Positions 26,739 to 34,253 are shown, counted from the stretch's first letter. The stretch: DNA of 39,857 nt from Verrucomicrobiia bacterium (GCA_020439945.1 JAGRPB010000028.1:1-39857); one strand, 5' to 3'. Numbers and translations are program-made. Notes: generated by a model not told the origin, from the letters alone.

Positions 26739-27458
26739 CTACTGCGATTCCTTCGACCGACGCGCAACAAACGGCCGGACGCTCACCCAGAGAATCGCCG
26801 GAACCACCGCGCTCAGGACCAGTGCCAGAATCGGGCGGCTCTGCCCCGCCGCACCGATCGCGGCGAACGCAAATCCCAGCGGAAGACTGCCGCAGGCCAG
26901 TGACACGACAAATCGTCGCCAGGGCATGTGCGCGAGGCCGGCGAGACAGGCGATGACTTCCGGCATCACCGGCAACCAGCGGGAAAGGGCGATGATGAAT
27001 CCTCCCGCCGAACCCGCAAAGATCCGCTCTCCTTTTTCGAGCCCCTCCTTTCCCGCGATCCATTCGGCGGCGCGATGACCGACTTTCCGGCAGAGACCGT
27101 AAGCGAGCAGACCGGAGAGCAGGGAGCCCACGGCGCCGAACAAACCACCCAACCAGAATCCGTAGACATAGCCCAGCGCCGAGATCACCGCCGTGCCCGG
27201 CACCGGCAGGAACAAATCGGAAACGAGGAGAAGAATGCCCGCCGCCCAGGCCCAGGCTCCGTAGCGGTTGAGCCAGGCGATGGCGCCTTCCTGAGAAAAC
27301 CACGTCTCGAAATCCTCGCCCCAGATAGCGAAGGGAATCAGCACCAGCACGGCGAGAATGAGAAAAATCCAGAAAAGACGCACGTGGAGGACATACGCGA
27401 AAAGGAAGCGCTGATAAACGCTGATCTTCGCAGATACTTCCTTGCCGACTCTCACCAT
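26739..27458 (-). CDS. VTT-domain (TVP38/DedA-like) inner-membrane protein
   Basis: A 239-residue polytopic membrane protein. Segments include FWIFLILAVLVLIPFAIW (about 29-46), AWAWAAGILLLVSDLFLPVP with the conserved Pro pair, a Gly-rich helix ALGYVYGFWLGGLFG, and two C-terminal helices. The central FAGSAGGFIIALSRWLPVMP matches the VTT/SNARE-associated signature, where an Arg and a Pro lie in re-entrant loops. DedA and TVP38 relatives move or flip lipids such as undecaprenyl phosphate, or affect membrane homeostasis; the exact substrate is not known. It converges with the M60 gene and diverges from the PNPOx-fold gene, with only 49 bases between the latter two starts. Confidence 0.88.
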   Translation of the reverse strand: MVRVGKEVSAKISVYQRFLFAYVLHVRLFWIFLILAVLVLIPFAIWGEDFETWFSQEGAIAWLNRYGAWAWAAGILLLVSDLFLPVPGTAVISALGYVYGFWLGGLFGAVGSLLSGLLAYGLCRKVGHRAAEWIAGKEGLEKGERIFAGSAGGFIIALSRWLPVMPEVIACLAGLAHMPWRRFVVSLACGSLPLGFAFAAIGAAGQSRPILALVLSAVVPAILWVSVRPFVARRSKESQ

Positions 27459-27474
27459 TCTTCCCTACTTTTTT

Positions 27475-27490
27475 ACCGATCACCGATCAC
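27475..27490. repeat. Period-7 tandem repeat (ACCGATC type) in a divergent gap
   Basis: ACCGATC occurs twice in tandem, followed by AC, in the 49-base gap between the divergent VTT and PNPOx-fold genes. It has the same unit length as the CTGAAAA-type repeats. It could also be an operator, but there is no test in the sequence. Confidence 0.45.
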
Positions 27491-27507
27491 TTTTCTCTCC
27501 CCCACCC

Positions 27508-27975
27508 ATGCCCGCTCCTCCCCAGCCCGAACCGATCGACCCCGCCGAACTGCCGGAACTGAGCCGCGCCGTGATCCGCGAGGCAAAATTCCCCATGCTC
27601 GCCTCGCTCGACAGCGACCAGGCGCGGGTCCGTCCCGTGTCACCCGTGCGCGTCGACGCCGACACGTTCACTGTCTACGTCGCCAATTTGCGCAGCTATC
27701 ACAAGACCGGTGAGATCGCTGAAAATCCAAAGGTCGAGTTGTGTTACCTCGCGCCAAATCACGACCAGCTTCGCATCACGGGCGTCGCCGAGATTCTCGA
27801 CAATCGTCGCCTGCTCGAGGAGATCTGGGAATCGAACCCACTGCTCCGACGTTACCTCGGCTCGCTGGAGAATCCGGAGCTGATCATCTACCGCATTGCG
27901 CCCAATCGAATTCGATTCATGCGCGAATGGGCGCTCGAATATCACGAGGTCCCGCTTTCCACTCCTGAAAACTGA
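27508..27975 (+). CDS. Pyridoxamine 5'-phosphate oxidase-fold protein
   Basis: A 155-residue cytoplasmic split-barrel protein of the PNPOx-like flavin or haem-binding superfamily. It starts AELPELSRAVIREAKFPML and has RVRPVSPVRVDADTFTVYVA, SYHKTGEIAENPKVELCYLA and ITGVAEIL, the order of strands seen in general-stress-protein-26-like members. These bind FMN, F420 or haem; the ligand cannot be fixed here. The frame is open from 27442, but that start would overlap the divergent gene; ATG 27508 gives a normal N-terminus. The last residues PEN and the stop (27973-27975) are encoded by a period-7 repeat. The following TfoX-N gene begins very close. Confidence 0.85.
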   Translation: MPAPPQPEPIDPAELPELSRAVIREAKFPMLASLDSDQARVRPVSPVRVDADTFTVYVANLRSYHKTGEIAENPKVELCYLAPNHDQLRITGVAEILDNRRLLEEIWESNPLLRRYLGSLENPELIIYRIAPNRIRFMREWALEYHEVPLSTPEN

Positions 27976-27980
27976 AAACT
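27965..27980. repeat. Period-7 tandem repeat (CTGAAAA type) at a gene junction
   Basis: Two CTGAAAA units followed by CT. The TGA of the second unit is the stop of the PNPOx-fold gene, in the same phase as in the repeat at 18150, so both proteins end in PEN. Confidence 0.65.
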
Positions 27981-28016
27981 TCTCCCCCTCATTCCGACGC
28001 CGACCTCGTCTCGCAC

Positions 28017-28361
28017 TTGCTGGAGTTGCTGGCTCTGACCGGTGAAGTGACGGCGAAACACATGTTCGGTGGTCATGGCTTTTTCCACGATGACTTGATG
28101 TTTGGTCTCGTGGCCGACGGCATTTTCTATCTCAAGACCGACGAGGAGAATCGCGCTGAATTCGAATCCCGCGGACTGCCGCCATTCCAGGTTCATCGAA
28201 AGGGCGGGAAAGCGATGGTGACCTCCTACTGGCAATGCCCCGAAGAAGCCCTCGAAAGCGCGGAGAAGATGAAACCATGGGCCAAGGCTTCGATGGAAGT
28301 CGCCGAGCGAAATCGAAAACCAAAGTCCAAGGGAAGCACTCGAACCCGGCGCAGACGGTAA
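28017..28361 (+). CDS. TfoX N-terminal domain protein
   Basis: A roughly 114-residue protein matching the TfoX-N family: TAKHMFGGHGFFHDDLMFGLV, in two overlapping pieces TAKHMFGGHGF and FFHDDLMFGLV, then YLKTDEENRAEFESRG and WQCPEEALESAEKMKPWAK. The domain alone occurs in many bacteria with no proven role; TfoX/Sxy itself acts in competence regulation. No ATG or GTG is available: the frame is open from 27969 and homology seems to begin before the TTG at 28017 (HSDADLVSHLLELL), so the true start may be TTG 28017 or a rarer codon such as CTG 27972, which overlaps the upstream stop (CTGA). The tail is very basic (TRTRRRR). The start is uncertain; the family assignment is solid. Confidence 0.8.
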   Translation: MLELLALTGEVTAKHMFGGHGFFHDDLMFGLVADGIFYLKTDEENRAEFESRGLPPFQVHRKGGKAMVTSYWQCPEEALESAEKMKPWAKASMEVAERNRKPKSKGSTRTRRRR

Positions 28362-28404
28362 CGTGCCACTGGCAATTCGCCTCAAATCGCGATACGGAAC
28401 GCTC

Positions 28405-29109
28405 ATGACCCTCATGCGCCAATTTGTATTCGTCCTCTTCGCCACCGTTATCGGAACCGGCTCGCTGCTGGCCCAGAAGGAAGATCCGAAACCGCTCGAT
28501 CCCACCCGCTGGGAGAACGACATGAAGAAATTCGAGGCCCAGGATGAGGCCTCGCCGCCGCCCAAGGGCGCCCTGCTTTTCGTCGGCAGTTCCAGCATCC
28601 GCCTGTGGGAGCTGAAAAACAATTTCCCGAGCGAAGCGACCATCAACCGCGGGTTCGGCGGTTCGACCATCGCCGATTCCGTCCACTATTTCGACCTGCT
28701 GGTCGCGCGTCATCAACCGAAGGCCATTCTCATGTACGCCGGCGACAATGACGTCGCCCACGGTCTCACCCCGGCCGAGGTCGCGGCCGATTTCGAGAAG
28801 TTCGCCGGGCTCGTCAGCGAAAAACTTCCCGGCACACCGGTGATCTACATCGCCATCAAGCCGAGCCGGAAACGCTGGGAGATGTGGCCGACCATGAAGG
28901 ACGCCAACGATCGCATCGCCGCCTGGTGCGCCAAGCACGACCACTTCTACTTCGCCGACATCGGCGCCGCCATGCTGGCCGACGCCGAAGCGGGTCAGCC
29001 TCCGGCGGAGTCCTGGTTTCGCAGCGATGGCCTTCACCTCAGTCCCGAAGGTTATGCCGGTTGGACCAAGGTCATCCGGCCGATCATCGACGAGGCGCTG
29101 AAGAAGTAG
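28405..29109 (+). CDS. Secreted SGNH/GDSL hydrolase
   Basis: A 234-residue exported esterase-type protein. The signal peptide covers about residues 1-24 (FVFVLFATVIGTGSLLAQ). The SGNH blocks are all present: block I FVGSSSIRLW with the nucleophile serine, block II INRGFGGSTI, block III YAGDNDVAHG and block V DGLHLSPEG with the catalytic Asp-His pair. Such enzymes remove acyl or acetyl groups from carbohydrates and lipids. The start is taken at ATG 28405; a second ATG at 28414 is equally compatible with the signal peptide, while the open frame upstream adds only basic residues. It is followed by an untranslated stretch of about 130 bases before the propeller gene. Confidence 0.9.
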   Translation: MTLMRQFVFVLFATVIGTGSLLAQKEDPKPLDPTRWENDMKKFEAQDEASPPPKGALLFVGSSSIRLWELKNNFPSEATINRGFGGSTIADSVHYFDLLVARHQPKAILMYAGDNDVAHGLTPAEVAADFEKFAGLVSEKLPGTPVIYIAIKPSRKRWEMWPTMKDANDRIAAWCAKHDHFYFADIGAAMLADAEAGQPPAESWFRSDGLHLSPEGYAGWTKVIRPIIDEALKK

Positions 29110-29193
29110 CCGTTCGGGACGTCCTGATCGCTTGGCGGACAAGATATACGGACAGAATTCGCGGAAATGCAGAGCGAATAGCCATCTTCGGGG

Positions 29194-29226
29194 TTCGGGT
29201 TCTTCTTCGTACGGATGAAACCCGAA
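29194..29226. promoter_or_regulatory. Inverted repeat spanning the first possible start of the PQQ-like gene
   Basis: TTCGGGTT (29194-29201) and AACCCGAA (29219-29226) are perfect 8-base inverted arms around a 17-base loop that contains the ATG at 29215. The transcript could hide this start and favour the second ATG at 29242, where the signal peptide begins. This is structural observation only. Confidence 0.3.
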
Positions 29227-29241
29227 AACTCCCCACCTTTG

Positions 29242-30498
29242 ATGTCCCGACTCTCGCCGCCCTCGCTCGTACTTTCTCTCGTCGCCTTCGCGATTCTCTC
29301 TGGTCCGACGAAAAGTCGAGCCGATGACTGGCCCCAGTGGCGCGGGCCGAACCGTGACGGGATTTCATCGGAAACCGGGTTGTTGGACGCCTGGCCGGAA
29401 GCCGGACCACCGGTGGCGTGGAAGTGCGTGTCGATCGGCGGAGGCTACGCTCCGCCAGCCATTGCGGACGGAGCGGTTTACGGTTCCGGTTTCCAGGATG
29501 GACAGGAATTCGTCTGGGCTCTCTCGGAAGCCGATGGCAAGGAACTTTGGAAAACCGCGGTCGCCCAGGTCAACTACGAGAACATCGAGACGAAATACGC
29601 CACCGGCCCCCGCGCCACGCCCACGGTGGACGGCGATCTGCTCTTTTTCCTCGGCGCCGCCGGCGATCTCGCCTGTCTCGATCGGAAAAACGGGGAAGTG
29701 ATCTGGTCGAAGAACCTGGTGACCGATTTCGGCGGCGAACTGATGTCCGGCTGGGGATTTGCCGGGGCGCCCCTGGTCGATGGCGAGAAACTGATCTGCC
29801 AGGCCGGAGGCGCGAAGGGCGCCGTGGTCGCGCTCGACAAGAAAAGCGGTGACCTGATCTGGCAAAGCGGCGACCTGCCGGACCCGGCTTCCTACAGCGC
29901 CCCGATCGCGGCCGAGATTGATGGGAAACCCCAGTATGTCGTTCTCACCGGCAACAGCGTCGCGGGTCTCGATCCGGAAACCGGCGGCGTGCTCTGGAAG
30001 GCGGAGCGGCCCGGCAAGAGCTTCGTCGTCGCCACCCCGATCGTTTCCGACAACCAGGTCTGGGTGACCTCGGCCGACGTCGGCGCGCATCTCTACACCA
30101 TCTCGGAAAGCGGCGGTGCCTTCTCGGCGACGGAGGAATACAAGAGCCTCAAATTGAAGAACGACTGGGGCGGCGTAATCAAGATCGGTGACCACGTCTA
30201 CGGCGACAACGGCGCCACCTTTGCCTGTCTCGACTTCAAGACCGGCGACCTGAAAACCCGCGCCCGGCTGGTGGGCGAATGCGGCCTCGCCTACGCCGAG
30301 GGACACTTCTATCTCCAGAACCAGGACGGGATCATCGCCCTGATCGAGGCCAACCCGGAAGAACTCGCCGAGAAAAGCCGCTTCACCCCGGCCGAGGCGG
30401 AAGGGAAAAAGACCTATTCCGTTCCCGTCGTCGCCAACGGCAAACTTTACGTGAGACTGCTCGATCAGTTGATCGCCTACGATATCAAGAAATCGTAG
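29242..30498 (+). CDS. Secreted PQQ-like beta-propeller repeat protein
   Basis: A 418-residue exported propeller. The signal peptide is SRLSPPSLVLSLVAFAILS with cleavage near SRAD. The mature protein opens with DWPQWRGPNRDGISSETG, the typical start of PVC-group PQQ-like proteins. Blades repeat with patterns such as ALSEADGKELWKT, CLDRKNGEVIWSK, ALDKKSGDLIWQS and GLDPETGGVLWKA. This is the BamB/quinoprotein fold; the residues that hold PQQ in alcohol dehydrogenases are not recognisable, so catalysis is doubtful. An in-frame ATG at 29215 would add nine residues before the signal peptide. The paralogous propellers at 32081 and 35706 are membrane-anchored members of the redox locus to the right; this one has no anchor. 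Confidence 0.88.
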   Translation: MSRLSPPSLVLSLVAFAILSGPTKSRADDWPQWRGPNRDGISSETGLLDAWPEAGPPVAWKCVSIGGGYAPPAIADGAVYGSGFQDGQEFVWALSEADGKELWKTAVAQVNYENIETKYATGPRATPTVDGDLLFFLGAAGDLACLDRKNGEVIWSKNLVTDFGGELMSGWGFAGAPLVDGEKLICQAGGAKGAVVALDKKSGDLIWQSGDLPDPASYSAPIAAEIDGKPQYVVLTGNSVAGLDPETGGVLWKAERPGKSFVVATPIVSDNQVWVTSADVGAHLYTISESGGAFSATEEYKSLKLKNDWGGVIKIGDHVYGDNGATFACLDFKTGDLKTRARLVGECGLAYAEGHFYLQNQDGIIALIEANPEELAEKSRFTPAEAEGKKTYSVPVVANGKLYVRLLDQLIAYDIKKS

Positions 30499-30506
30499 GG
30501 CGGAGA

Positions 30507-30524
30507 TTCCGCTTTCACGCGGAA
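30507..30524. terminator. Hairpin between convergent genes
   Basis: The perfect arms TTCCGC / GCGGAA have a 6-base loop, 8 bases after the stop of the PQQ-like gene. Together with the palindromic repeat at 30531-30576 it occupies the gap to the convergent gene ending at 30581. There is no T-run, so any terminator role is weakly supported. Confidence 0.35.
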
Positions 30525-30530
30525 AAGATC

Positions 30531-30576
30531 GATCGACCCAACAGGGTCAAGTCAGCGACTCAACCCTCTTGAGTCC
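30531..30576. repeat. 46-bp palindromic repeat, intergenic copy 2
   Basis: It matches 39 of 46 positions of the copy inside the Hsp70 gene (10673-10718). The outer stem CAACAGGGT / ACCCTCTTG has one mismatch; the inner stem GTC / GAC is kept while the 3-base loop changes. Here it ends 4 bases before the stop of the minus-strand gene and may act as a terminator for both converging transcripts. Confidence 0.8.
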
Positions 30577-30580
30577 AAAC

Positions 30581-30829
30581 TTACTGCCCGTTGCTTGCGC
30601 GGAATTCCTTCGCCTTTTCCTTCTGGCAACCGGCGCCGAGTTCGACGCAATCGGAACAGGTGTTGAGCCGAATGCAGTTGGGATCGTCGCAGAGTTGGCG
30701 ACGCTTCCATTCCTGGAAGGCCGCGAATGATGCCATGCCGCCGACGGCGAGAACGCGCGCGCCGGACGCGAAAAACTGACGACGTCCGGAAACCGCGGAT
30801 GACGAGGAGGGGGGCGTTTCGTTTTCCAT
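30581..30829 (-). CDS. Small Tat-targeted Cys-rich protein (82 residues)
   Basis: Starts at ATG 30829; the frame upstream overlaps the preceding gene and has no signal. Residues 14-36 are a twin-arginine signal: SGRRQFFASGARVLAVGG, close to the S-R-R-x-F-L-K consensus. After it come five cysteines at 47, 52, 58, 61 and 68 (LCDDPNCIRLNTCSDC, then GAGC). The Tat route suggests the protein folds, perhaps with an Fe-S cluster or another metal, before export to the periplasm. The Cys spacing is not a standard ferredoxin motif and I do not recognise the family. It lies 19 bases downstream of the propeller gene on the same strand and is probably co-transcribed with it, next to the divergent Fe-S operon. 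Confidence 0.75.
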   Translation of the reverse strand: MENETPPSSSSAVSGRRQFFASGARVLAVGGMASFAAFQEWKRRQLCDDPNCIRLNTCSDCVELGAGCQKEKAKEFRASNGQ

Positions 30830-30848
30830 GGAATTGAGACGGTGCAGG

Positions 30849-31904
30849 TCAGGTGTTGGCGTCGATCTTTTCCTTCGGAGTGAAGGGACGGACGACCATG
30901 CGGAAGGGATCGAGCACGAGAACGCGGCCGGAGCTTTCGAGAGCAACATCGAATCCGGCGCCCACGCTGCAGTCGGCGCAGGCGCGCTTGGCCAGCTCCT
31001 TGTCGTCGACCAGCGTCTCCGGTCCGGCCACGGCGCCGCGGAATTCACCGTCGGGGCCGTAGAGATTCACGCGGGCCAGCCCTTTCTCGCTGGTGATGAA
31101 TCCGCCGTCAGGCGCCATGGTGAAGTAGACGGGATTACAGCAGCCGCAGAACTTGTCGACCTGGAGGCCGGGTTTGCCCCAGGCGCCCTGGAAGCGCCCG
31201 TCGGGCGTGTAGGTCTCCACCCGGAGGCGACCGGGATTGACCACGCGCAGGTTGCCGTCGGCGGCCACGGTGAGATCGAAGTAGGGACTGGGCACGGCGA
31301 AGCCGGGATTGGTGTCATCCTTCTTGCCGAAGCGATCGACGATTTCCCCTTTCCGGCGGTCGCAAATCAGGACTTCGCGATTGCCGCCGTCGGTGACGTA
31401 GAAGACGTCGTCGGTGGAGGCCATCGAGGTGAGGTAGCTCCGCTGGGGAAATTTCGGCGAGCGCCACTTTTCCGTTCCGTCGAAATCATAGACGGCGAAC
31501 TCCTTGCCGAAACCGACCACGATTTCGTCGTCACCCGCCACCAGCAGGCTGTGCGGCGCCGCCGGCAGGGAGAACTCGGCCTCGACGCTCCCGTTGGTGT
31601 TGAAAAGTTTCAGGCCGCGGTCACCCGCCACCAGGAAGCGATCGCCGGGAGCGGTCTCGATGCGCTTGACCCGCTCGAAACCGGTGGGCATCTGCTCGCC
31701 TGGATCGTAGAGCAGGAGCTCGGGATCGGTCGTTTCAAACTCGCTGATGTCGTAGACGAAGCGACTGTCGAGCGCGGTCGGCACGGGCTTGCGCACCTGG
31801 GAGGGGCTCTGGAATTTGCGGGCGAACCATCCCACCGCGCCACCCAAGCCCACGAGGCCGGCGCCAAGCAGCCCTCTCCTTGCGACCTCGGAATTCTTTT
31901 TCAT
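30849..31904 (-). CDS. NHL/6-bladed beta-propeller protein with Tat-like signal and Cys motifs
   Basis: A 351-residue exported propeller starting at ATG 31904; an earlier ATG in the open frame would put 12 residues before the signal. The N-terminus KKNSEVARRGLLGAGLVG resembles a Tat signal, with the Arg pair at 9-10 followed by a Gly/Leu/Ala helix. The body has NHL-like blades: ERVKRIETAPGDRFLVAGDR, YLTSMASTDDVFYVTDGG, FDLTVAADGNLRVVNPGR and VYFTMAPDGGFITSEKG. Between blades are two unusual Cys clusters, FCGCCNP near residue 256 and KRACADC near residue 304, which could bind a metal or form disulfides. It is divergent from the Fe-S operon (176-base gap) and upstream of the Cys-rich Tat protein. 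It is probably a periplasmic partner in the same redox system; no enzyme activity can be assigned. Confidence 0.82.
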   Translation of the reverse strand: MKKNSEVARRGLLGAGLVGLGGAVGWFARKFQSPSQVRKPVPTALDSRFVYDISEFETTDPELLLYDPGEQMPTGFERVKRIETAPGDRFLVAGDRGLKLFNTNGSVEAEFSLPAAPHSLLVAGDDEIVVGFGKEFAVYDFDGTEKWRSPKFPQRSYLTSMASTDDVFYVTDGGNREVLICDRRKGEIVDRFGKKDDTNPGFAVPSPYFDLTVAADGNLRVVNPGRLRVETYTPDGRFQGAWGKPGLQVDKFCGCCNPVYFTMAPDGGFITSEKGLARVNLYGPDGEFRGAVAGPETLVDDKELAKRACADCSVGAGFDVALESSGRVLVLDPFRMVVRPFTPKEKIDANT

Positions 31905-31974
31905 GACGTCATGAATCTCCAGCGAACCGAAGACGATCAACCGCTCGGGCCTCCGTGTCAGCCGAAAAAGCTAT

Positions 31975-32015
31975 GCGTATTTTGCGCTCTTCTGCGCGCT
32001 CAGGATAAAATACGC
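31975..32015. promoter_or_regulatory. Dyad operator and possible promoter in the divergent redox intergenic region
   Basis: The perfect 9-bp inverted arms GCGTATTTT (31975-31983) and AAAATACGC (32007-32015) are 23 bases apart. Inside them a plus-strand TTGCGC (31982-31987) and TAAAAT (32006-32011), spaced by 18 bases, could be -35 and -10 boxes for the operon starting at 32081. A regulator bound at the dyad would cover this promoter. The regulator is unknown. Confidence 0.4.
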
Positions 32016-32080
32016 GGACTTTTTCAAAGGAGACGGAGAGCGGAGCAGGACCTGTTGGAGGTATTGATTTCGCTTCGTTG

Positions 32081-33541
32081 ATGGATCGATTCGGACAACA
32101 ACAGTTGATGGCCGCTTTCGTCGGCGTCGTCGCCCTGATTGCCGGAGGTTTTCTCTTCCTGCTTTTCAAGAGCCCGGCCTCCGTGCCCTCGGAAATGCGG
32201 GTCACCGACTATGCCGCCGAAATGGCCGCGGGCACCCTGCAGAAAACATCAGCGGCCACCGCGCCCGAGCCGGCGGAAAAGGTGGACCTGGAGGGGGAAT
32301 TCGAAACCTTTGACGGGAAACCCGGACACAGCGAGGCGAACTGGCCGAACTTCCGCGGAGCGGACTACTCCAACATCGTGAACAGCGCGGTGCCGCTGGC
32401 CGACGCCTGGCCGGAATCGGGTCCACCTCAACTTTGGGAGGTCGATCTCGGCGAAGGCTATGCCGGTGCGGTGGTGTGGAAAGGCTGCGTCTACGTCATC
32501 GACTACGATCCCGCGAAAGAAGGCGACGCGTTGCGGAGTTTCTCGATCGACGACGGCAAGGAGATCTGGCGCCGCTTCTACCATGCGCCAACCAAGGCCA
32601 ACCACGGCATGACCCGGACGGTGCCGGCGGTGAACGATGACTACATCGTCTCCATCGGCCCCCGCTGTCACACGCTCTGCGTGAGCCGCGAAACCGGTGA
32701 TTTCCGCTGGGGCATCGACATGGTGGCAGACTACGGCACCGAGGTGCCGCTCTGGTACACCGGTCAGTGTCCCCTGCTCGACGGCAATACGGTGGTGCTG
32801 GCGCCGGGCGGCAAGGCGTTCATGATCGGGGTGGACTGCGAGACCGGCGAAGTGCTCTGGGAGACGCCGAATCCGAACGGCTGGAAGATGTCGCACTCGT
32901 CGATCATCCCGATGACGCTGCTCGGAAAAAAGACCTACGTCTACATGTCGGTCGGCGGGGTCGTCGGTGTGTCCGCGGAGGAGGCGGATCGAGGAACCCT
33001 GCTCTGGGAAACCAACGAGTGGACGCACTCGGTCATCTCGCCTTCGCCGATCCAGATCGACGACAGCCGGGTCTTCCTCACGGCCGGCTACGGTGCCGGG
33101 AGCATGATGATTCAGTTGAAGGAGGAAGGCGGCAAGATCGTTCCCCAACCGGTCTACCAGCTCGACAAGACGGCTTTCGCCTGCGAGCAGCAGACACCGA
33201 CCTTCTACCAGGGTCACCTTTTCTCAATCCTCCCCAAGGACGCGGCGGCGCTGCGCGGCCAGTTCGTCTGCCTGGACACCGACGGCAAGTTTGTGTGGGC
33301 GAGCGGCAAGACCAACCGCTTCGGGTTGGGACCGTTCCTCCTGGCCAACGATCGCTTCTACCTGCTCGACGATCACGGCGAACTGACGATGTGCCGGGCC
33401 TCGTTGAAGGACTACGAGATCATGGCCAAGGCCCAGGTCCTGCACGGTCACGACGCCTGGGGACCGATGGCCCTCGTCGACGGGAAACTGATTTTGCGCG
33501 ACTCGCTCAAGATGATCTGTCTCGACGTTTCCGCGCCCTGA
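32081..33541 (+). CDS. Membrane-anchored PQQ-like beta-propeller protein
   Basis: 486 residues; first gene of the plus-strand redox operon. One N-terminal TM helix (QLMAAFVGVVALIAGGFLFLL, starting near residue 8) anchors a periplasmic propeller after a spacer of about 60 residues. The propeller starts NWPNFRGADYSNIVNS and shows blades such as SFSIDDGKEIWRR, CVSRETGDFRWGI, GVDCETGEVLWET and CLDTDGKFVWAS. It belongs to the BamB/quinoprotein-like group; PQQ ligands are not apparent. An in-frame TTG lies directly before the ATG, and a GGAGGT at 32057-32062 is too far from it (18 bases) to be a normal ribosome site. It is followed 19 bases later by the NapG-like ferredoxin. Its likely role is a periplasmic scaffold or electron-transfer partner, by inference. 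Confidence 0.87.
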   Translation: MDRFGQQQLMAAFVGVVALIAGGFLFLLFKSPASVPSEMRVTDYAAEMAAGTLQKTSAATAPEPAEKVDLEGEFETFDGKPGHSEANWPNFRGADYSNIVNSAVPLADAWPESGPPQLWEVDLGEGYAGAVVWKGCVYVIDYDPAKEGDALRSFSIDDGKEIWRRFYHAPTKANHGMTRTVPAVNDDYIVSIGPRCHTLCVSRETGDFRWGIDMVADYGTEVPLWYTGQCPLLDGNTVVLAPGGKAFMIGVDCETGEVLWETPNPNGWKMSHSSIIPMTLLGKKTYVYMSVGGVVGVSAEEADRGTLLWETNEWTHSVISPSPIQIDDSRVFLTAGYGAGSMMIQLKEEGGKIVPQPVYQLDKTAFACEQQTPTFYQGHLFSILPKDAAALRGQFVCLDTDGKFVWASGKTNRFGLGPFLLANDRFYLLDDHGELTMCRASLKDYEIMAKAQVLHGHDAWGPMALVDGKLILRDSLKMICLDVSAP

Positions 33542-33560
33542 CTCCCACGTCTCCACCCGT

Positions 33561-34253
33561 ATGGCCCAATTGACCAAACCCCCGAAGCGCATCACGCGTT
33601 TCACCTTCCTGCGAAACCTCATGCGGGGTTTCGTGGGCACCGCGCTCGGAGTCGTCGGCGGCTGGTCCGCCTTCGGCGCCCGGAAGAAAAACACCGTCTG
33701 GCAGATCGACCCCATGAAGTGCGTGCAGTGCGAGCACTGCTCCACCTCCTGCGTGGTGTCGCCCTCGGCGGTGAAATGCGTGCAGTCCTACTCGATCTGC
33801 GGCTATTGCCAGCTGTGCTTCGGCTACTTCCAGCCCAACGCGCCGGAACTGACCTCGGCGGCGGAGAACCAGCTCTGCCCCACCGACGCCATCGAGCGCG
33901 TCTTCGTGGAGGATCCCTACTGGGAATACAACATCGACGAGGACAAGTGCATCGGCTGCGCGAAGTGCGTGAAGCCCTGCGAGACCTTCGGCAACGCGTC
34001 GTTTTACCTCCAGGTGCGCCACGATATCTGCGTCAACTGCAACAACTGCTCCATCGCCATGCAGTGCCCGTCCGACGCCTGGTCGCGGGTGCCGCTCGAT
34101 CAGCCCTACATGCTGAAACACCAGCAGGACTATCCCCTGCAGAAGGGCATCGGCGGGGTTCCCCGGCACGGCGTCCCGATCAACGCCGCCGAGATGGAAC
34201 TGGAGTTGGCCCCGAAATTCGAGCTTCCCCTGGCTCCCGCCTCCAAGCAATGA
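33561..34253 (+). CDS. NapG-like ferredoxin with four [4Fe-4S] motifs
   Basis: A 230-residue polyferredoxin. An N-terminal hydrophobic segment (FVGTALGVVGGWSAFG, about 24-39) without an Arg pair suggests a membrane anchor or an uncleaved signal. Cysteines fall into four [4Fe-4S] sets: 54/57/60/64, 80/83/86 with 106, 130/133/136/140 and 157/160/163 with 169 (C73 is extra). Each motif is CxxCxxC with a more distant fourth Cys, two of them in CP contexts. Size and layout recall NapG, which receives electrons from the quinol-oxidising membrane protein NapH. The NapH-like gene overlaps the stop of this one by 4 bases (ATGA), a strong sign of a matched pair. No nap catalytic subunit is present, so its electron acceptor must be something else. 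The exact cellular side is an inference. Confidence 0.88.
   Translation: MAQLTKPPKRITRFTFLRNLMRGFVGTALGVVGGWSAFGARKKNTVWQIDPMKCVQCEHCSTSCVVSPSAVKCVQSYSICGYCQLCFGYFQPNAPELTSAAENQLCPTDAIERVFVEDPYWEYNIDEDKCIGCAKCVKPCETFGNASFYLQVRHDICVNCNNCSIAMQCPSDAWSRVPLDQPYMLKHQQDYPLQKGIGGVPRHGVPINAAEMELELAPKFELPLAPASKQ

Noticed and set aside
30828..32081. A 417-codon plus-strand frame opposite the NHL propeller gene
   Set aside because: It would lie antisense to a protein with a clear signal sequence and blades, and shows no domain of its own. It is an effect of GC-rich third positions.
33719..34249. An upstream extension of the NapH-like frame inside the ferredoxin gene
   Set aside because: The extension is Arg-rich and unlike the family. 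ATG 34250 overlaps the upstream stop and begins the expected membrane segment.
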